This document shows, one piece after another, positions 39,113-47,842 of a stretch of DNA of 64,000 nucleotides. The DNA comes from Kingella oralis. GTDB lineage: Bacteria > Pseudomonadota > Gammaproteobacteria > Burkholderiales > Neisseriaceae. The notes under the pieces are model-generated. The model searched no databases. It saw only the letters and a program-made list of their open reading frames with translations, and was not told where the DNA came from. The stretch covers positions 682,001-746,000 of the forward strand of contig NZ_CP059569.1 of assembly GCF_014054985.1 (NCBI RefSeq), in the 5' to 3' direction. Position 1 is the first letter of the stretch. Each line of letters starts with the position of its first letter. A program made the translations under genes and the position numbers.

Positions 39113-41095
39113 TTACAGCACCGCTTTCACCGCCGCCGCCACATTGTCCACGGTAAAGCCAAACAGCTTAAACAGATCGTCTGCCGGCGCAGATTCGCCA
39201 AATCTATCCAGCCCAACCACCTTGCCGTTCAGCCCCACATATTTATACCAGCCGTCCGACACGCCCGCTTCCACCGCCACTTTGGGCAAATCGGCAGGTA
39301 GCACCACCGCTCGATACGCCGCAGGCTGGCGGTCAAACACATTGGTGCACGGCATAGAAACCACGCTAACCGCAATGCCTTGTTCTGCTAACGCTTTTTG
39401 TGCGTTCAACGCCAATTCCACTTCCGAGCCGGTGGCGATAATCACCGCCTGCGCCTTGCCTGCCGCCTCTTGTATCACATAGCCGCCGCGACAAATTTTG
39501 TCGAGGGTGTCTGTGCTGCGCGGGATATAGGGCAGGTTTTGGCGGCTGAAAATCAGGCAGCTGGGGTGGTCGGACGCTTTCACCGCTTCCGCCCACGCAA
39601 TCAGGCTTTCGGCGGTGTCGCAAGGCCGCCAAACGTCCATGTTCGGAATCAGGCGCAGTGTGGCGGTTTGCTCAACGGGTTGGTGCGTCGGGCCGTCCTC
39701 GCCCAAGCCGATGCTGTCATGCGTGAACACAAACACAGGGTTGATTTTCATCAACGCCGCCATGCGCAAAGCGTTGCGGGCGTATTCGCTGAACATCAAA
39801 AACGTTGCGCCAAAGGGGCGAACGCCGCCGTGCAGCGCCATGCCGTTCAAAATCGCCGCCATGCCAAATTCGCGCACGCCGTAGTGAATATAGTTGCCGC
39901 CGCCGTTTTTCGTTACCGAAACGCTGCCCGACCAATCGGTTAGGTTAGACGGCGTTAAATCCGCCGAGCCGCCCACCAGTTCGGGCAACACTTTCGCCAA
40001 CACTTCAATGCTGTTTTGGCTGGCTTTGCGCGTGGCGATTTTTTCGGCTTTTTCGGCAAATTCGCTGATGGCAACCTTCACCGCGCTTTCAAAGTTTTCA
40101 GGCAGCCTGCCTGCCATGCGGCGTTCAAATTCTGCTGCCAATTCAGGATATTGCGCTTGGTATTGCGCGAACAGCGCGTTCCATTCGGCTTCCAGTTTTG
40201 CGCCTTTTTCGGCGGCGTTCCAAGCGGCATACACATCGGCAGGCACTTCAAACGGCGCGTGATTCCAGCCCAAATGCTGGCGCGTGGCGGCGATTTCTTC
40301 CGCGCCCAATGGTGCGCCGTGGGTTTTGTGGCTGCCTTCTTTGGTGGCAGCGCCTTTGCCGATTAGCGTTTTGCAGCAGATGATGGATGGCTGGGCGGTT
40401 TCGGCTTGCGCGGCGGCGATGGCGGCGCGGATGGCTTCGGGGTTATGCCCGTCCACATTGGGCACGACGTGCCAGCCGTAGCTTTTGAAGCGCTCGGGGA
40501 TGTTTTCGGTGAACCAGCCATCCACTTTGCCGTCAATGGAAATATTGTTGTCGTCATACAAAACAATCAGTTTGCCCAAGCCCAGCGTGCCCGCCAGCGA
40601 AGCGACTTCGTGCGAGATGCCTTCCATCAGGCAGCCGTCGCCCAAGAAAACATAGGTGTGGTGGTTCACAATGGCAAAGCCGTCGCGGTTGAATTCGGCA
40701 GCGAGCAGTTTTTCTGCCAACGCCATGCCGACTGCGTTGGCGATGCCTTGCCCCAGCGGGCCGGTGGTGGTTTCCACACCGTCGGTGTAGCCGTATTCGG
40801 GGTGGCCGGGGGTTTTGCTGTGCAGTTGGCGGAAGTTTTTTAAATCATCGGTAGAAAGATTGTAGCCGCTCAAATGCAGCAGGCTATACAGCAGCGCAGA
40901 AGCGTGTCCATTGGACAGCACAAAGCGGTCGCGGTTGGCGAATTTCGGATTTTTGGGGTTGTGGCGCAGAAATTCGCGCCAGAGCACGTCTGCCATGTCT
41001 GCCATGCCCATGGGTGCGCCGGGGTGGCCAGAATTGGCGGCTTGCACGGTGTCCATTGAAAGAAAACGAAGCGCGTTGGCGGTTTGTGTTGCCAT
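39113..41095 (-). CDS. tkt: Transketolase
   Basis: 660 residues, full length. Transketolase moves two-carbon units between sugar phosphates in the pentose phosphate pathway, using thiamine diphosphate. The N-terminal ANALRFLSMDTVQAANSGHP, the ThDP motif beginning GDGCLMEGISHEVASLAGTL and ending in NN, and DSIGLGEDGPTHQPVEQ are all present. It is monocistronic, with a perfect DUS terminator after it and a DUS-containing gap before it. No anomalies. Confidence 0.97.
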   Translation of the reverse strand: MATQTANALRFLSMDTVQAANSGHPGAPMGMADMADVLWREFLRHNPKNPKFANRDRFVLSNGHASALLYSLLHLSGYNLSTDDLKNFRQLHSKTPGHPEYGYTDGVETTTGPLGQGIANAVGMALAEKLLAAEFNRDGFAIVNHHTYVFLGDGCLMEGISHEVASLAGTLGLGKLIVLYDDNNISIDGKVDGWFTENIPERFKSYGWHVVPNVDGHNPEAIRAAIAAAQAETAQPSIICCKTLIGKGAATKEGSHKTHGAPLGAEEIAATRQHLGWNHAPFEVPADVYAAWNAAEKGAKLEAEWNALFAQYQAQYPELAAEFERRMAGRLPENFESAVKVAISEFAEKAEKIATRKASQNSIEVLAKVLPELVGGSADLTPSNLTDWSGSVSVTKNGGGNYIHYGVREFGMAAILNGMALHGGVRPFGATFLMFSEYARNALRMAALMKINPVFVFTHDSIGLGEDGPTHQPVEQTATLRLIPNMDVWRPCDTAESLIAWAEAVKASDHPSCLIFSRQNLPYIPRSTDTLDKICRGGYVIQEAAGKAQAVIIATGSEVELALNAQKALAEQGIAVSVVSMPCTNVFDRQPAAYRAVVLPADLPKVAVEAGVSDGWYKYVGLNGKVVGLDRFGESAPADDLFKLFGFTVDNVAAAVKAVL

Positions 41096-41256
41096 GACTT
41101 TTCCTTTGTTGCGTGGTGAAGAAAATGAAGGGCGATTATGGCAGCTTTACAATTTGTTTACAAATATCTGCGGGTATCTGCGGGGTTGGGGCAGCCTGAA
41201 ACGGTGGATAGGGCGAATTTTGTTTACGGGCTTGCCGGAATCGCGGGCGCAAATGG

Positions 41257-41292
41257 TTTTCAGGCTGCCTATTGATGGAGGCAGCCTGAAAA
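41257..41292 (-). terminator. DUS inverted-pair terminator after gatA
   Basis: 14-bp arms at 41257-41270 and 41279-41292, seven bases beyond the gatA stop codon. Confidence 0.75.
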
Positions 41293-41298
41293 TAACCA

Positions 41299-42747
41299 TC
41301 ACGCGGGTCGCTTGGTATGCCAGTCGCTGTGCAACTGCATTTGATGCGCTGCGCCTAAAATCTTGGCTTCGGCAAAATAATTGCCAATCAGTTGCACGCC
41401 AATCGGCAAGCCCTCTGCGCTCAATCCCGCAGGCAGGCTCAATGCAGGCAAGCCCGCCAGATTAACGGCAATGGTATAAATATCAGAAAGATAGGCTTGC
41501 ACAGGGTCTTGGTTTAGCTCGCCCAATTTCGGCGCGGCGGTCGGCGCGGCGGGGGCTAAAATCAAGTCGCATTGGGCAAAGGCAGCCTGAAAATCGTTGG
41601 CAACTAAGCGGCGCAGTTTTTGCGCTTTGAGATAATAGGCATCGTAGTAGCCGTGGCTCAACACATAAGTGCCAATCATAATGCGGCGTTTGACTTCGCT
41701 GCCAAAGCCTTCGGCGCGCGTGTTGCTGTACATTTCGTCCAGATTGGCAAACTCTTTGGCGCGATGCCCATAGCGCACGCCGTCATAGCGCGAAAGGTTG
41801 GTGCTGGCTTCGGCAGATGCGAGCACATAGTAAGCAGGAATGGATAACTCGGTTTGCGGCAGCGAAACTTCTATCAATTCCGCGCCTTGCGCTTGCAGCA
41901 GGGCTTTGGCGTTTTCTAAGGCAGCCTGAACGTCTGCGCTGTTGTTTTGAGTGAAATATTCTTTGGGCAAGCCAATTTTCATGCCTTTAAGCGGTTGATT
42001 TAATTGGCTGGTGTAGTCTTCGCGGGCGCGGTCTAGGCTGGTGCTGTCGCGCTCGTCAAAGCTCGCCATTTGGTTGAGCAACAGAGCGCAATCTTCGGCG
42101 GTTTGCGCCATGGGGCCCGCTTGGTCAAAGCTGGATGCGTAGGCAATCATGCCAAAGCGCGAAACGATGCCGTAGGTGGGCTTCAAGCCTGTGATGCCGC
42201 AATGCGAAGCGGGCTGGCGGATGGAGCCGCCTGTATCCGAGCCCAGCGCAGCAGGGGCAAGACGCGCCGCCACCACGGCAGCCGAGCCGCCTGATGAGCC
42301 ACCCGCAACGTGTTGCGTGTTAAAAGGATTGTGCACCGCACCGTAGAACGAAGTTTCGTTGCTTGAACCCATGGCAAATTCGTCCATGTTGGTGCGCCCC
42401 AGCGTTATCATGCCCGCGTCCAACAAATTTTGCACCACGGTGGCGGTGTAGGGCGCGACAAAATTGTCCAGCATTTTGGAGGCGCAAGCGGTGCGCCAGC
42501 CTGTTTGGCAGAAGATGTCTTTGTAGGCAATCGGCACGCCTGTGAGCGCGTGGGCGTTGCCTTGCGCGATGCGCGCATCGGCAGCGCGGGCTTCGGCAAG
42601 GGTGGCATCGGGGTTGAGCGTGATGTAGCCGTTGATGGATGGGTTGCGCGCGTTGATGGCGTTAAGGTATTCGGTTGCCAGCTCAACAGCGGAGATTTTT
42701 TTGCTTTGCAGCAGGTTGCTGGCTTGGGTGAGGGTGTAGGTGGTCAT
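41299..42747 (-). CDS. gatA: Glutamyl/aspartyl-tRNA amidotransferase subunit A
   Basis: 482 residues, full length. GatA is the amidase subunit that releases ammonia from glutamine for GatB. The amidase-signature triad is Lys76 (IAYKDIF), Ser151 (GGSSGGSAA) and Ser175 (SDTGGSIRQPA), with the usual spacing of 75 and 24 residues. It follows gatC in the same direction but a DUS hairpin lies between them. gatB is about 30 kb away. An internal DUS encodes DFQAAFAQ and a near-DUS encodes VQAALENA. Confidence 0.97.
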   Translation of the reverse strand: MTTYTLTQASNLLQSKKISAVELATEYLNAINARNPSINGYITLNPDATLAEARAADARIAQGNAHALTGVPIAYKDIFCQTGWRTACASKMLDNFVAPYTATVVQNLLDAGMITLGRTNMDEFAMGSSNETSFYGAVHNPFNTQHVAGGSSGGSAAVVAARLAPAALGSDTGGSIRQPASHCGITGLKPTYGIVSRFGMIAYASSFDQAGPMAQTAEDCALLLNQMASFDERDSTSLDRAREDYTSQLNQPLKGMKIGLPKEYFTQNNSADVQAALENAKALLQAQGAELIEVSLPQTELSIPAYYVLASAEASTNLSRYDGVRYGHRAKEFANLDEMYSNTRAEGFGSEVKRRIMIGTYVLSHGYYDAYYLKAQKLRRLVANDFQAAFAQCDLILAPAAPTAAPKLGELNQDPVQAYLSDIYTIAVNLAGLPALSLPAGLSAEGLPIGVQLIGNYFAEAKILGAAHQMQLHSDWHTKRPA

Positions 42748-42782
42748 TTTTAATGCTTTCTATATTTCTGTATAAAAATAGT

Positions 42783-42817
42783 TTTCAGGCTGCCTATGGC
42801 GCAAAGGCAGCCTGAAA
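42783..42817 (-). terminator. DUS inverted pair between gatC and gatA
   Basis: 13-bp arms at 42783-42795 and 42805-42817, directly after the gatC stop codon. It may be an attenuator if gatC and gatA share a transcript. Confidence 0.6.
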
Positions 42818-42818
42818 C

Positions 42819-43109
42819 TCACTCTTCAATCACATGCGGCACGATATACATCCGATTGCGCACCTCAGGCGCAACCGCCAAATATTCCGTCGCGTGATCG
42901 CTCTCCGTAACCGTATCCTCGCGCAAGCGCAAAGCTACTTCGTGCGGATGCGCCATCGGCTCAACGCCATCGGTGTTTACCGTCTGCATTTTTTCCACCA
43001 ATTCAAACACGGCGTTCAGTTTTTCCAGCGTGCTGTTTTTTTCGTCGTCGCTTAAAGTTAAGCGCGAAAGTTTTGCGATTTTTTCAACGTCGTTAAGCGT
43101 TAAAGACAT
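42819..43109 (-). CDS. gatC: Glutamyl/aspartyl-tRNA amidotransferase subunit C
   Basis: 96 residues, standard length. GatC stabilises the GatA-GatB complex. Family features are VEKIAKLSRLTLSDDEK at residues 8-24 and, in the second half, VEPMAHPHEVALRLREDTVT. It is first in the gatC-gatA pair and divergent from mreB. Confidence 0.95.
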   Translation of the reverse strand: MSLTLNDVEKIAKLSRLTLSDDEKNSTLEKLNAVFELVEKMQTVNTDGVEPMAHPHEVALRLREDTVTESDHATEYLAVAPEVRNRMYIVPHVIEE

Positions 43110-43131
43110 GGTTAAAATCCTTAAATTTAGT

Positions 43132-43159
43132 TTGGTAATTCGTGAAATTAAGGTATGAT
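43132..43159 (+). promoter_or_regulatory. Candidate mreB promoter
   Basis: TTGGTA (43132-43137) and TATGAT (43154-43159) with a 16-base spacer, about 130 bases before the mreB start. Sequence match only; other A+T-rich stretches nearby could also serve. Confidence 0.35.
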
Positions 43160-43291
43160 TGCGCGTTTATTTTATCCGCCAAAGCGCGCGATTATAACCG
43201 AAAACCTATTGCAAAGCATGGCGATTTCAGGCTGCCTGCCGTGATTGCCCTGCTTTAATTATTGTTTAATATCATATTTTCAGGACTTCTT

Positions 43292-44329
43292 ATGCTGCAC
43301 TTCTTTACGCGTTATTTTTCTAACGATATTGCGATTGACTTGGGCACAGCCAATACGCTGATTTACATCAAAGGCAAAGGCATTGTGTTGGATGAACCTT
43401 CTGTCGTAGCGGTGCAGGTGGACAACGCAGGGCGCAATGAAACGCTGGCGGTGGGCACAGAAGCCAAAAAAATGCTGGGGCGCACCCCGGGTTCTATCCA
43501 AGCTATCCGCCCGATGAAAGACGGCGTGATTGCCGATTTTGTGATTACAGGCAAAATGCTCAAAGCTTTTATCCGCAAAGTAAACAGCAGCAAATGGGCA
43601 GCCGCGCCGCGCATTGTGATTTGCGTGCCTTGCGGCGCAACGCAGGTGGAGCGCAAAGCCATCCGCGATTCGGCGCAAGAAGCGGGCGCATCCGCCGTTT
43701 ATTTGATTGAAGAACCGATGGCAGCCGCGATTGGCGCAGGCTTGCCCATTGAAGAACCCACAGGCTCTATGGTGGTGGATATTGGCGGCGGCACCACCGA
43801 AGTGGGTGTGATTTCGCTGAACGGCGTGGTGTATTCGCATTCCATCCGCGTGGGCGGCGACACGTTTGACGAAGCGATTATCCAATACGTTCGCCGCAAC
43901 TACGGCATGTTAATCGGCGAAGCCTCTGCCGAAGAAATCAAAAAACGCATCGGCTCCGCTTTCCCCAGCACCGAAGTGAGCGAAATGGACGTAAAAGGGC
44001 GCAATTTGGCAGAGGGCATCCCGCGCTCGTTCACCATCACCTCCAACGAAGTACTGGAAGCTCTCGCCGACCCATTAAGCCAAATTGTGCAAGCCGTTCG
44101 CAGCGCGTTGGAGCAAACCCCGCCCGAATTGGGCGCGGACATCGCCGAACGCGGTTTGGTGCTCACAGGCGGCGGCGCATTGCTCAAAGGTTTAGACCGC
44201 TTGCTCGCCGAAGAAACAGGCTTACCCGTGTTGATTGCGGAAGACGCACTCACTTGCGTGGCACGCGGCTCGGGCAAGGCACTTGAAATGATTGGCAGAA
44301 TGAATTCTGTGTTTGTAAATAACCCATAA
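43292..44329 (+). CDS. mreB: Rod shape-determining protein MreB
   Basis: 345 residues from the ATG at 43292 (MLHFFTRYFSNDIAIDLGTANT), preceded by an AGGA site; a frame opening at 43262 is not needed. MreB is the bacterial actin that guides lateral peptidoglycan synthesis. The actin-fold motifs IDLGTANTLIY, EEPMAAAIGAGLP, VVDIGGGTTEVGVIS and VLTGGGALLKGLD are intact. It heads the five-gene mreBCD-mrdA-rodA cluster, consistent with a rod-shaped host; coccoid Neisseria lack this set. Confidence 0.97.
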   Translation: MLHFFTRYFSNDIAIDLGTANTLIYIKGKGIVLDEPSVVAVQVDNAGRNETLAVGTEAKKMLGRTPGSIQAIRPMKDGVIADFVITGKMLKAFIRKVNSSKWAAAPRIVICVPCGATQVERKAIRDSAQEAGASAVYLIEEPMAAAIGAGLPIEEPTGSMVVDIGGGTTEVGVISLNGVVYSHSIRVGGDTFDEAIIQYVRRNYGMLIGEASAEEIKKRIGSAFPSTEVSEMDVKGRNLAEGIPRSFTITSNEVLEALADPLSQIVQAVRSALEQTPPELGADIAERGLVLTGGGALLKGLDRLLAEETGLPVLIAEDALTCVARGSGKALEMIGRMNSVFVNNP

Positions 44330-44332
44330 TGA

Positions 44333-44351
44333 TTTTCAGGCTGCCTGAAAA
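44333..44351. other. Palindromic double DUS between mreB and mreC
   Basis: A 19-bp odd-centred palindrome (TTTTCAGGC-T-GCCTGAAAA). Read on the minus strand it is the Kingella-type AGGCAGCCTGAA; read on the plus strand it is AGGCTGCCTGAA, the form used by Simonsiella. A similar one lies at 59463-59480, inside glnD. Confidence 0.85.
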
Positions 44352-44359
44352 CTGTTCCA

Positions 44360-45238
44360 ATGTCTGAATCGCTTTCTTTTACGCAACGGGGCATTCGCCC
44401 AGTTAATAAACTGATTTGCTTGTCGCTGGCATCCATCGCGCTTTTGATGCTGGATAACCATTTTTCTGCCGTGAAAACCGCCAAGCAATACGTTGCCACC
44501 TCGCTTTATCCCTTGCAATGGTTAGCCAACAAGCCTGTTGAATGGTATGAATACAGCAACGCCTTGCTGCAATCGCAAACCTATCTGCTCAGCGAAAACC
44601 AACGCTTAACGCAAGAAAACGCCAAGCTGCGCTTGCACGCCAGCCAAGTGGATATGCAAACCAAGCGCTTGGAAGAATTGCAGTCGTTGCTGGCATTGAA
44701 AAACCACGGTTTAACCATCACCACCGCCGCCGAAATCATTTCCAATGGCAAAGAGCCGATAGGCAGCAAAGTCATCATCAACAAAGGCACAAACGACCAC
44801 ATCCGCGCCGGCGATGCGGTGGTGGACGATGCGGGTTTGATGGGGCAAGTAACCCAAGTGCATCCGCTGACCGCCGAAGTGCATTTGCTCACCGACACCA
44901 CCAACACCATCCCCGTTATGGTGGCGAGAACAGGCGTTCGCACCTTGCTTTATGGTGGCGGCGGCAATATTGAGCTGCGCTATTTCCCCACCGATGCCGA
45001 TTTGCAGCCGAATGATGTTTTGGTGACTTCGGGCTTGGATAGCGTGTATCCCGCAGGTATTCCCGTCGCCAAAGTCTTGCTCACCAGCCGTAATGCGGGC
45101 ACGCCTTTTTACCGCGCGGAGCTTAAACCCGTGGCTGCGCTGCGGGTGAGCAAATATGTTTTGGTGTTGCCGCAAACCGATTCCACCCTTATTCAGGCTG
45201 CCTCTGCGGTGGCAGGTTCATCTTCTGCAAAACCATGA
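44360..45238 (+). CDS. mreC: Rod shape-determining protein MreC
   Basis: 292 residues. One N-terminal membrane segment (about 18-34, LICLSLASIALLMLDNHF) is followed by a coiled coil (about 62-95, rich in Glu, Gln, Leu) and the periplasmic beta-barrel domain with VVDDAGLMGQVTQVHPLTAEV and GDVLVTSGLDSVYP-like sequence. MreC links MreB to PBP2. The stop overlaps mreD by four bases (ATGA). Its C-terminus is partly coded by a DUS (IQAAS). Confidence 0.95.
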   Translation: MSESLSFTQRGIRPVNKLICLSLASIALLMLDNHFSAVKTAKQYVATSLYPLQWLANKPVEWYEYSNALLQSQTYLLSENQRLTQENAKLRLHASQVDMQTKRLEELQSLLALKNHGLTITTAAEIISNGKEPIGSKVIINKGTNDHIRAGDAVVDDAGLMGQVTQVHPLTAEVHLLTDTTNTIPVMVARTGVRTLLYGGGGNIELRYFPTDADLQPNDVLVTSGLDSVYPAGIPVAKVLLTSRNAGTPFYRAELKPVAALRVSKYVLVLPQTDSTLIQAASAVAGSSSAKP

Positions 45239-45738
45239 CCGAATCCGAAACCCTGTATAGCAAAATCCAAAAGCGTTTGATTTACATTAGCTTTTTGCTG
45301 GCTATTTTGATTGATTTCATCCCGCTTTCAGGCAGCCTGTTTCATTGGCTGCCTGAATTTACAGCGTTGATGCTGATGTATTGGATTATCAACCGTCCGC
45401 AAAACGTGGATATCGGCACCGCTTTTATCCTCGGCTTGTTGATGGATATCGGCACCAACGCTTCGCTGGGCGGGCACGCGCTTGCCTACGTTATCGCCGC
45501 ATATATCGTTATCCAAAACCGCCGTCAGATTGTGTTGTACCACTACGGCGTGCAGGCGGTGGTGATTTTTGCCGCCTTGCTGTGCAGCGAAATGATTTTG
45601 ACGGTAGTGCGCTGGCGGTACACGCATCATTTTTATGGTTGGACAGTCTTTCTCTCGCCCGTTGTCGGCGCTTTGCTGTGGCCGTTGTTGAATAAAATCA
45701 TGGTCTCTCTCTTGAATTTTCTGAACTCTCGCCGATGA
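45235..45738 (+). CDS. mreD: Rod shape-determining protein MreD
   Basis: 167 residues with about five membrane segments. MreD completes the MreBCD complex in the inner membrane. Typical features are LPEFTALMLMYWIINRPQNV and GTAFILGLLMDIGTNASLGGHALAY. The ATG overlaps the mreC stop and the TGA overlaps the mrdA start (ATGA), so the three genes are translationally coupled. DUS-like repeats inside encode SGSLFHWLPEF. Confidence 0.95.
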   Translation: MTESETLYSKIQKRLIYISFLLAILIDFIPLSGSLFHWLPEFTALMLMYWIINRPQNVDIGTAFILGLLMDIGTNASLGGHALAYVIAAYIVIQNRRQIVLYHYGVQAVVIFAALLCSEMILTVVRWRYTHHFYGWTVFLSPVVGALLWPLLNKIMVSLLNFLNSRR

Positions 45739-47840
45739 AAACACCTCGTCAATTTTCAGGCAGCTTTCCGCAACCCGCCCACAACCGCCAGCGCGATTTT
45801 ATTTGGCGTTTGGCGGCGGCGTTCGTTTTTGTTCTTATCTTTTTCGGCATCCTGGCGGCGCGGTTTGTGTTTTTGCAAGTGTATAAGCACAACGAATACG
45901 TTGCCCAAGCCACCACCAACCGCATCACGCTGATTCCCACACCGCCCATTCGTGGCGAAATCACCGATGTAAACGGCGTGGTGTTGGCGCAAAACTATCC
46001 TGCTTACTCGCTGGAAATCATCCCCAACCAAGTGGAAGGCAAAGAAGACGATTTAATTGAATCGCTCAAAGCCTATGTGAATTTAACCGAGGATGATTTG
46101 CGCCGCTTCAAAAAATTCCGCGCCGATTACCGCTCTTACGAAAAAGTCCCTTTAAAATTAAAACTCACCCCCGATGAAGCCTCCACGCTTGCCGCGCAGT
46201 TGTATCGCTTTAAAGGCGTGGAAATCAACGCGCGCACCTTCCGCGAATATCCGTTTGGCGCATTGACCGCGCATTTTTTGGGCTATATCGGGCGCATCAG
46301 CGATAAAGACATGGAAAAGCTGGTGGAAAACAAGCGCGAAACCGCCTATCGCGGCACCACCCACATCGGCAAATCAGGCTTGGAGGCGTATTACGAAGAG
46401 CAGCTACACGGTGCACCGGGTTATCAAGAAGTGGAAAAAGACGCGGCGGGCAATATTGTGCGCGTGATTCGTTCCGACCCCTCGCAAACGGGGCAAACGC
46501 TGCGTTTGGCGATGGATATTCGTTTGCAAAAAGAAGCCGACCGCTTGATGGGCAACCGCCGTGGCGCGTTGGTGGCGATAGACCCGCAAACAGGCGGCGT
46601 GTTGGCGTTTGTGTCCAAGCCCAATTTTGACCCCAATGTGTTTATCGACGGCATCGACAGCGACACTTGGAAATCGCTGAACGAAGATTGGCAGCGCCCG
46701 TTAATCAACCGCGTAACGCAAGGGATGTATCCCCCCGGTTCAACCTTTAAGCCGTTTATGGCGATGACACTGCTGGAAAGCGGCAAAATAGGGCAGGGCA
46801 CATACGTTCCCGCCCCTGGTGCATGGAGCATCCCAGGGACGAAGCACCAATTTCGCGATGCGGCGCGAGGTGGGCATGGCTCGGTTACGCTGCTGCGGGC
46901 GATTCAAGTGTCGTCTGATACTTTTTTCTATCGCCTAGGCTATGAATTGGGGATAGAAAAAGCCTTTCCGTATCTGGCTTCGTTTGGCTTTGGCGAGCGC
47001 ACGGGCATTGATTTGCCGGGCGAGTATCGCGGCATTTTGCCCAGCCCTGCTTGGAAGGCAAAACGCTGGGCGAAAGGCTCGGAAAAGCAGAAGCGTTGGA
47101 ATCCCGCCGAGATGGTGCCGGTGAGCATCGGGCAGGGCTATAACACGTTCACGCCGCTGCAAATGGCGCACGCCACCGCCACGCTGGCAAACAACGGCAC
47201 AGTGTACCGCCCGCATTTGGTGAAAGAGCTGCTGGACCATGAAAATCAACAAATCACCGTGATTGACCCCAAGCCCGAGCGCGTGTTGCCGTATAAACAA
47301 AGCAATTTCAATTATGTGAAACGTGGGATGCAACTGGTGTTGCAAGGCGGCGGCACGGCGGCCAAAATTGGCGCGGGCTTGCGCTACACCATGGGCGGCA
47401 AAACGGGCACGGCGCAAGTGGTGCAAATCGCGCAGGGCAAAAGCTATAACGCCGCCGCGCTGCGCGTGCAACACCGCGACCACGCTTGGTTTATCGCCTT
47501 TGCGCCTGTGGACAAGCCGCAAATCGCCGTTGCCGTGATTTTGGAAAACGCAGGCTGGGGCGTGAACGCCGCGCCCGTGGCACGCCATCTGATTGATTAT
47601 TATCTGCTGCAATTGAAGCAAGACAAAGTGAGCAAAGACATCACGGGCGCGCGCCGCACGAGCAATCCGTTGCTGCAACTTTCCGCGCCGATGGCGCAAC
47701 GGAAAAACAATGTTCAGGCTGCCTTTGAAGCCGCGGCGCAGGAAAAAGCGGCGCGCGCGCATCCCGATTTTCAGGCTGCCTCAAATCCTGCTTCTGCCCC
47801 AGCGTCTGCGCCTACCGCTGCGCCCGCCAAGAGACCGTAA
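45735..47840 (+). CDS. mrdA: Penicillin-binding protein 2 (elongation transpeptidase)
   Basis: 701 residues, longer than the usual 630-650 because of a Pro/Ala-rich C-terminal tail. PBP2 cross-links peptidoglycan along the cell cylinder with RodA. One membrane segment (about 24-48) precedes the dimerisation domain. The catalytic serine is Ser336 in GSTFK; the second motif is Ser393-Ser-Asp and the third KTG at 556-558. The tail (from about 640) includes DUS-coded VQAAFEAAA and FQAASNP and ends ASAPTAAPAKRP. It overlaps mreD by four bases. Confidence 0.96.
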   Translation: MKTPRQFSGSFPQPAHNRQRDFIWRLAAAFVFVLIFFGILAARFVFLQVYKHNEYVAQATTNRITLIPTPPIRGEITDVNGVVLAQNYPAYSLEIIPNQVEGKEDDLIESLKAYVNLTEDDLRRFKKFRADYRSYEKVPLKLKLTPDEASTLAAQLYRFKGVEINARTFREYPFGALTAHFLGYIGRISDKDMEKLVENKRETAYRGTTHIGKSGLEAYYEEQLHGAPGYQEVEKDAAGNIVRVIRSDPSQTGQTLRLAMDIRLQKEADRLMGNRRGALVAIDPQTGGVLAFVSKPNFDPNVFIDGIDSDTWKSLNEDWQRPLINRVTQGMYPPGSTFKPFMAMTLLESGKIGQGTYVPAPGAWSIPGTKHQFRDAARGGHGSVTLLRAIQVSSDTFFYRLGYELGIEKAFPYLASFGFGERTGIDLPGEYRGILPSPAWKAKRWAKGSEKQKRWNPAEMVPVSIGQGYNTFTPLQMAHATATLANNGTVYRPHLVKELLDHENQQITVIDPKPERVLPYKQSNFNYVKRGMQLVLQGGGTAAKIGAGLRYTMGGKTGTAQVVQIAQGKSYNAAALRVQHRDHAWFIAFAPVDKPQIAVAVILENAGWGVNAAPVARHLIDYYLLQLKQDKVSKDITGARRTSNPLLQLSAPMAQRKNNVQAAFEAAAQEKAARAHPDFQAASNPASAPASAPTAAPAKRP

Positions 47841-47842
47841 CC

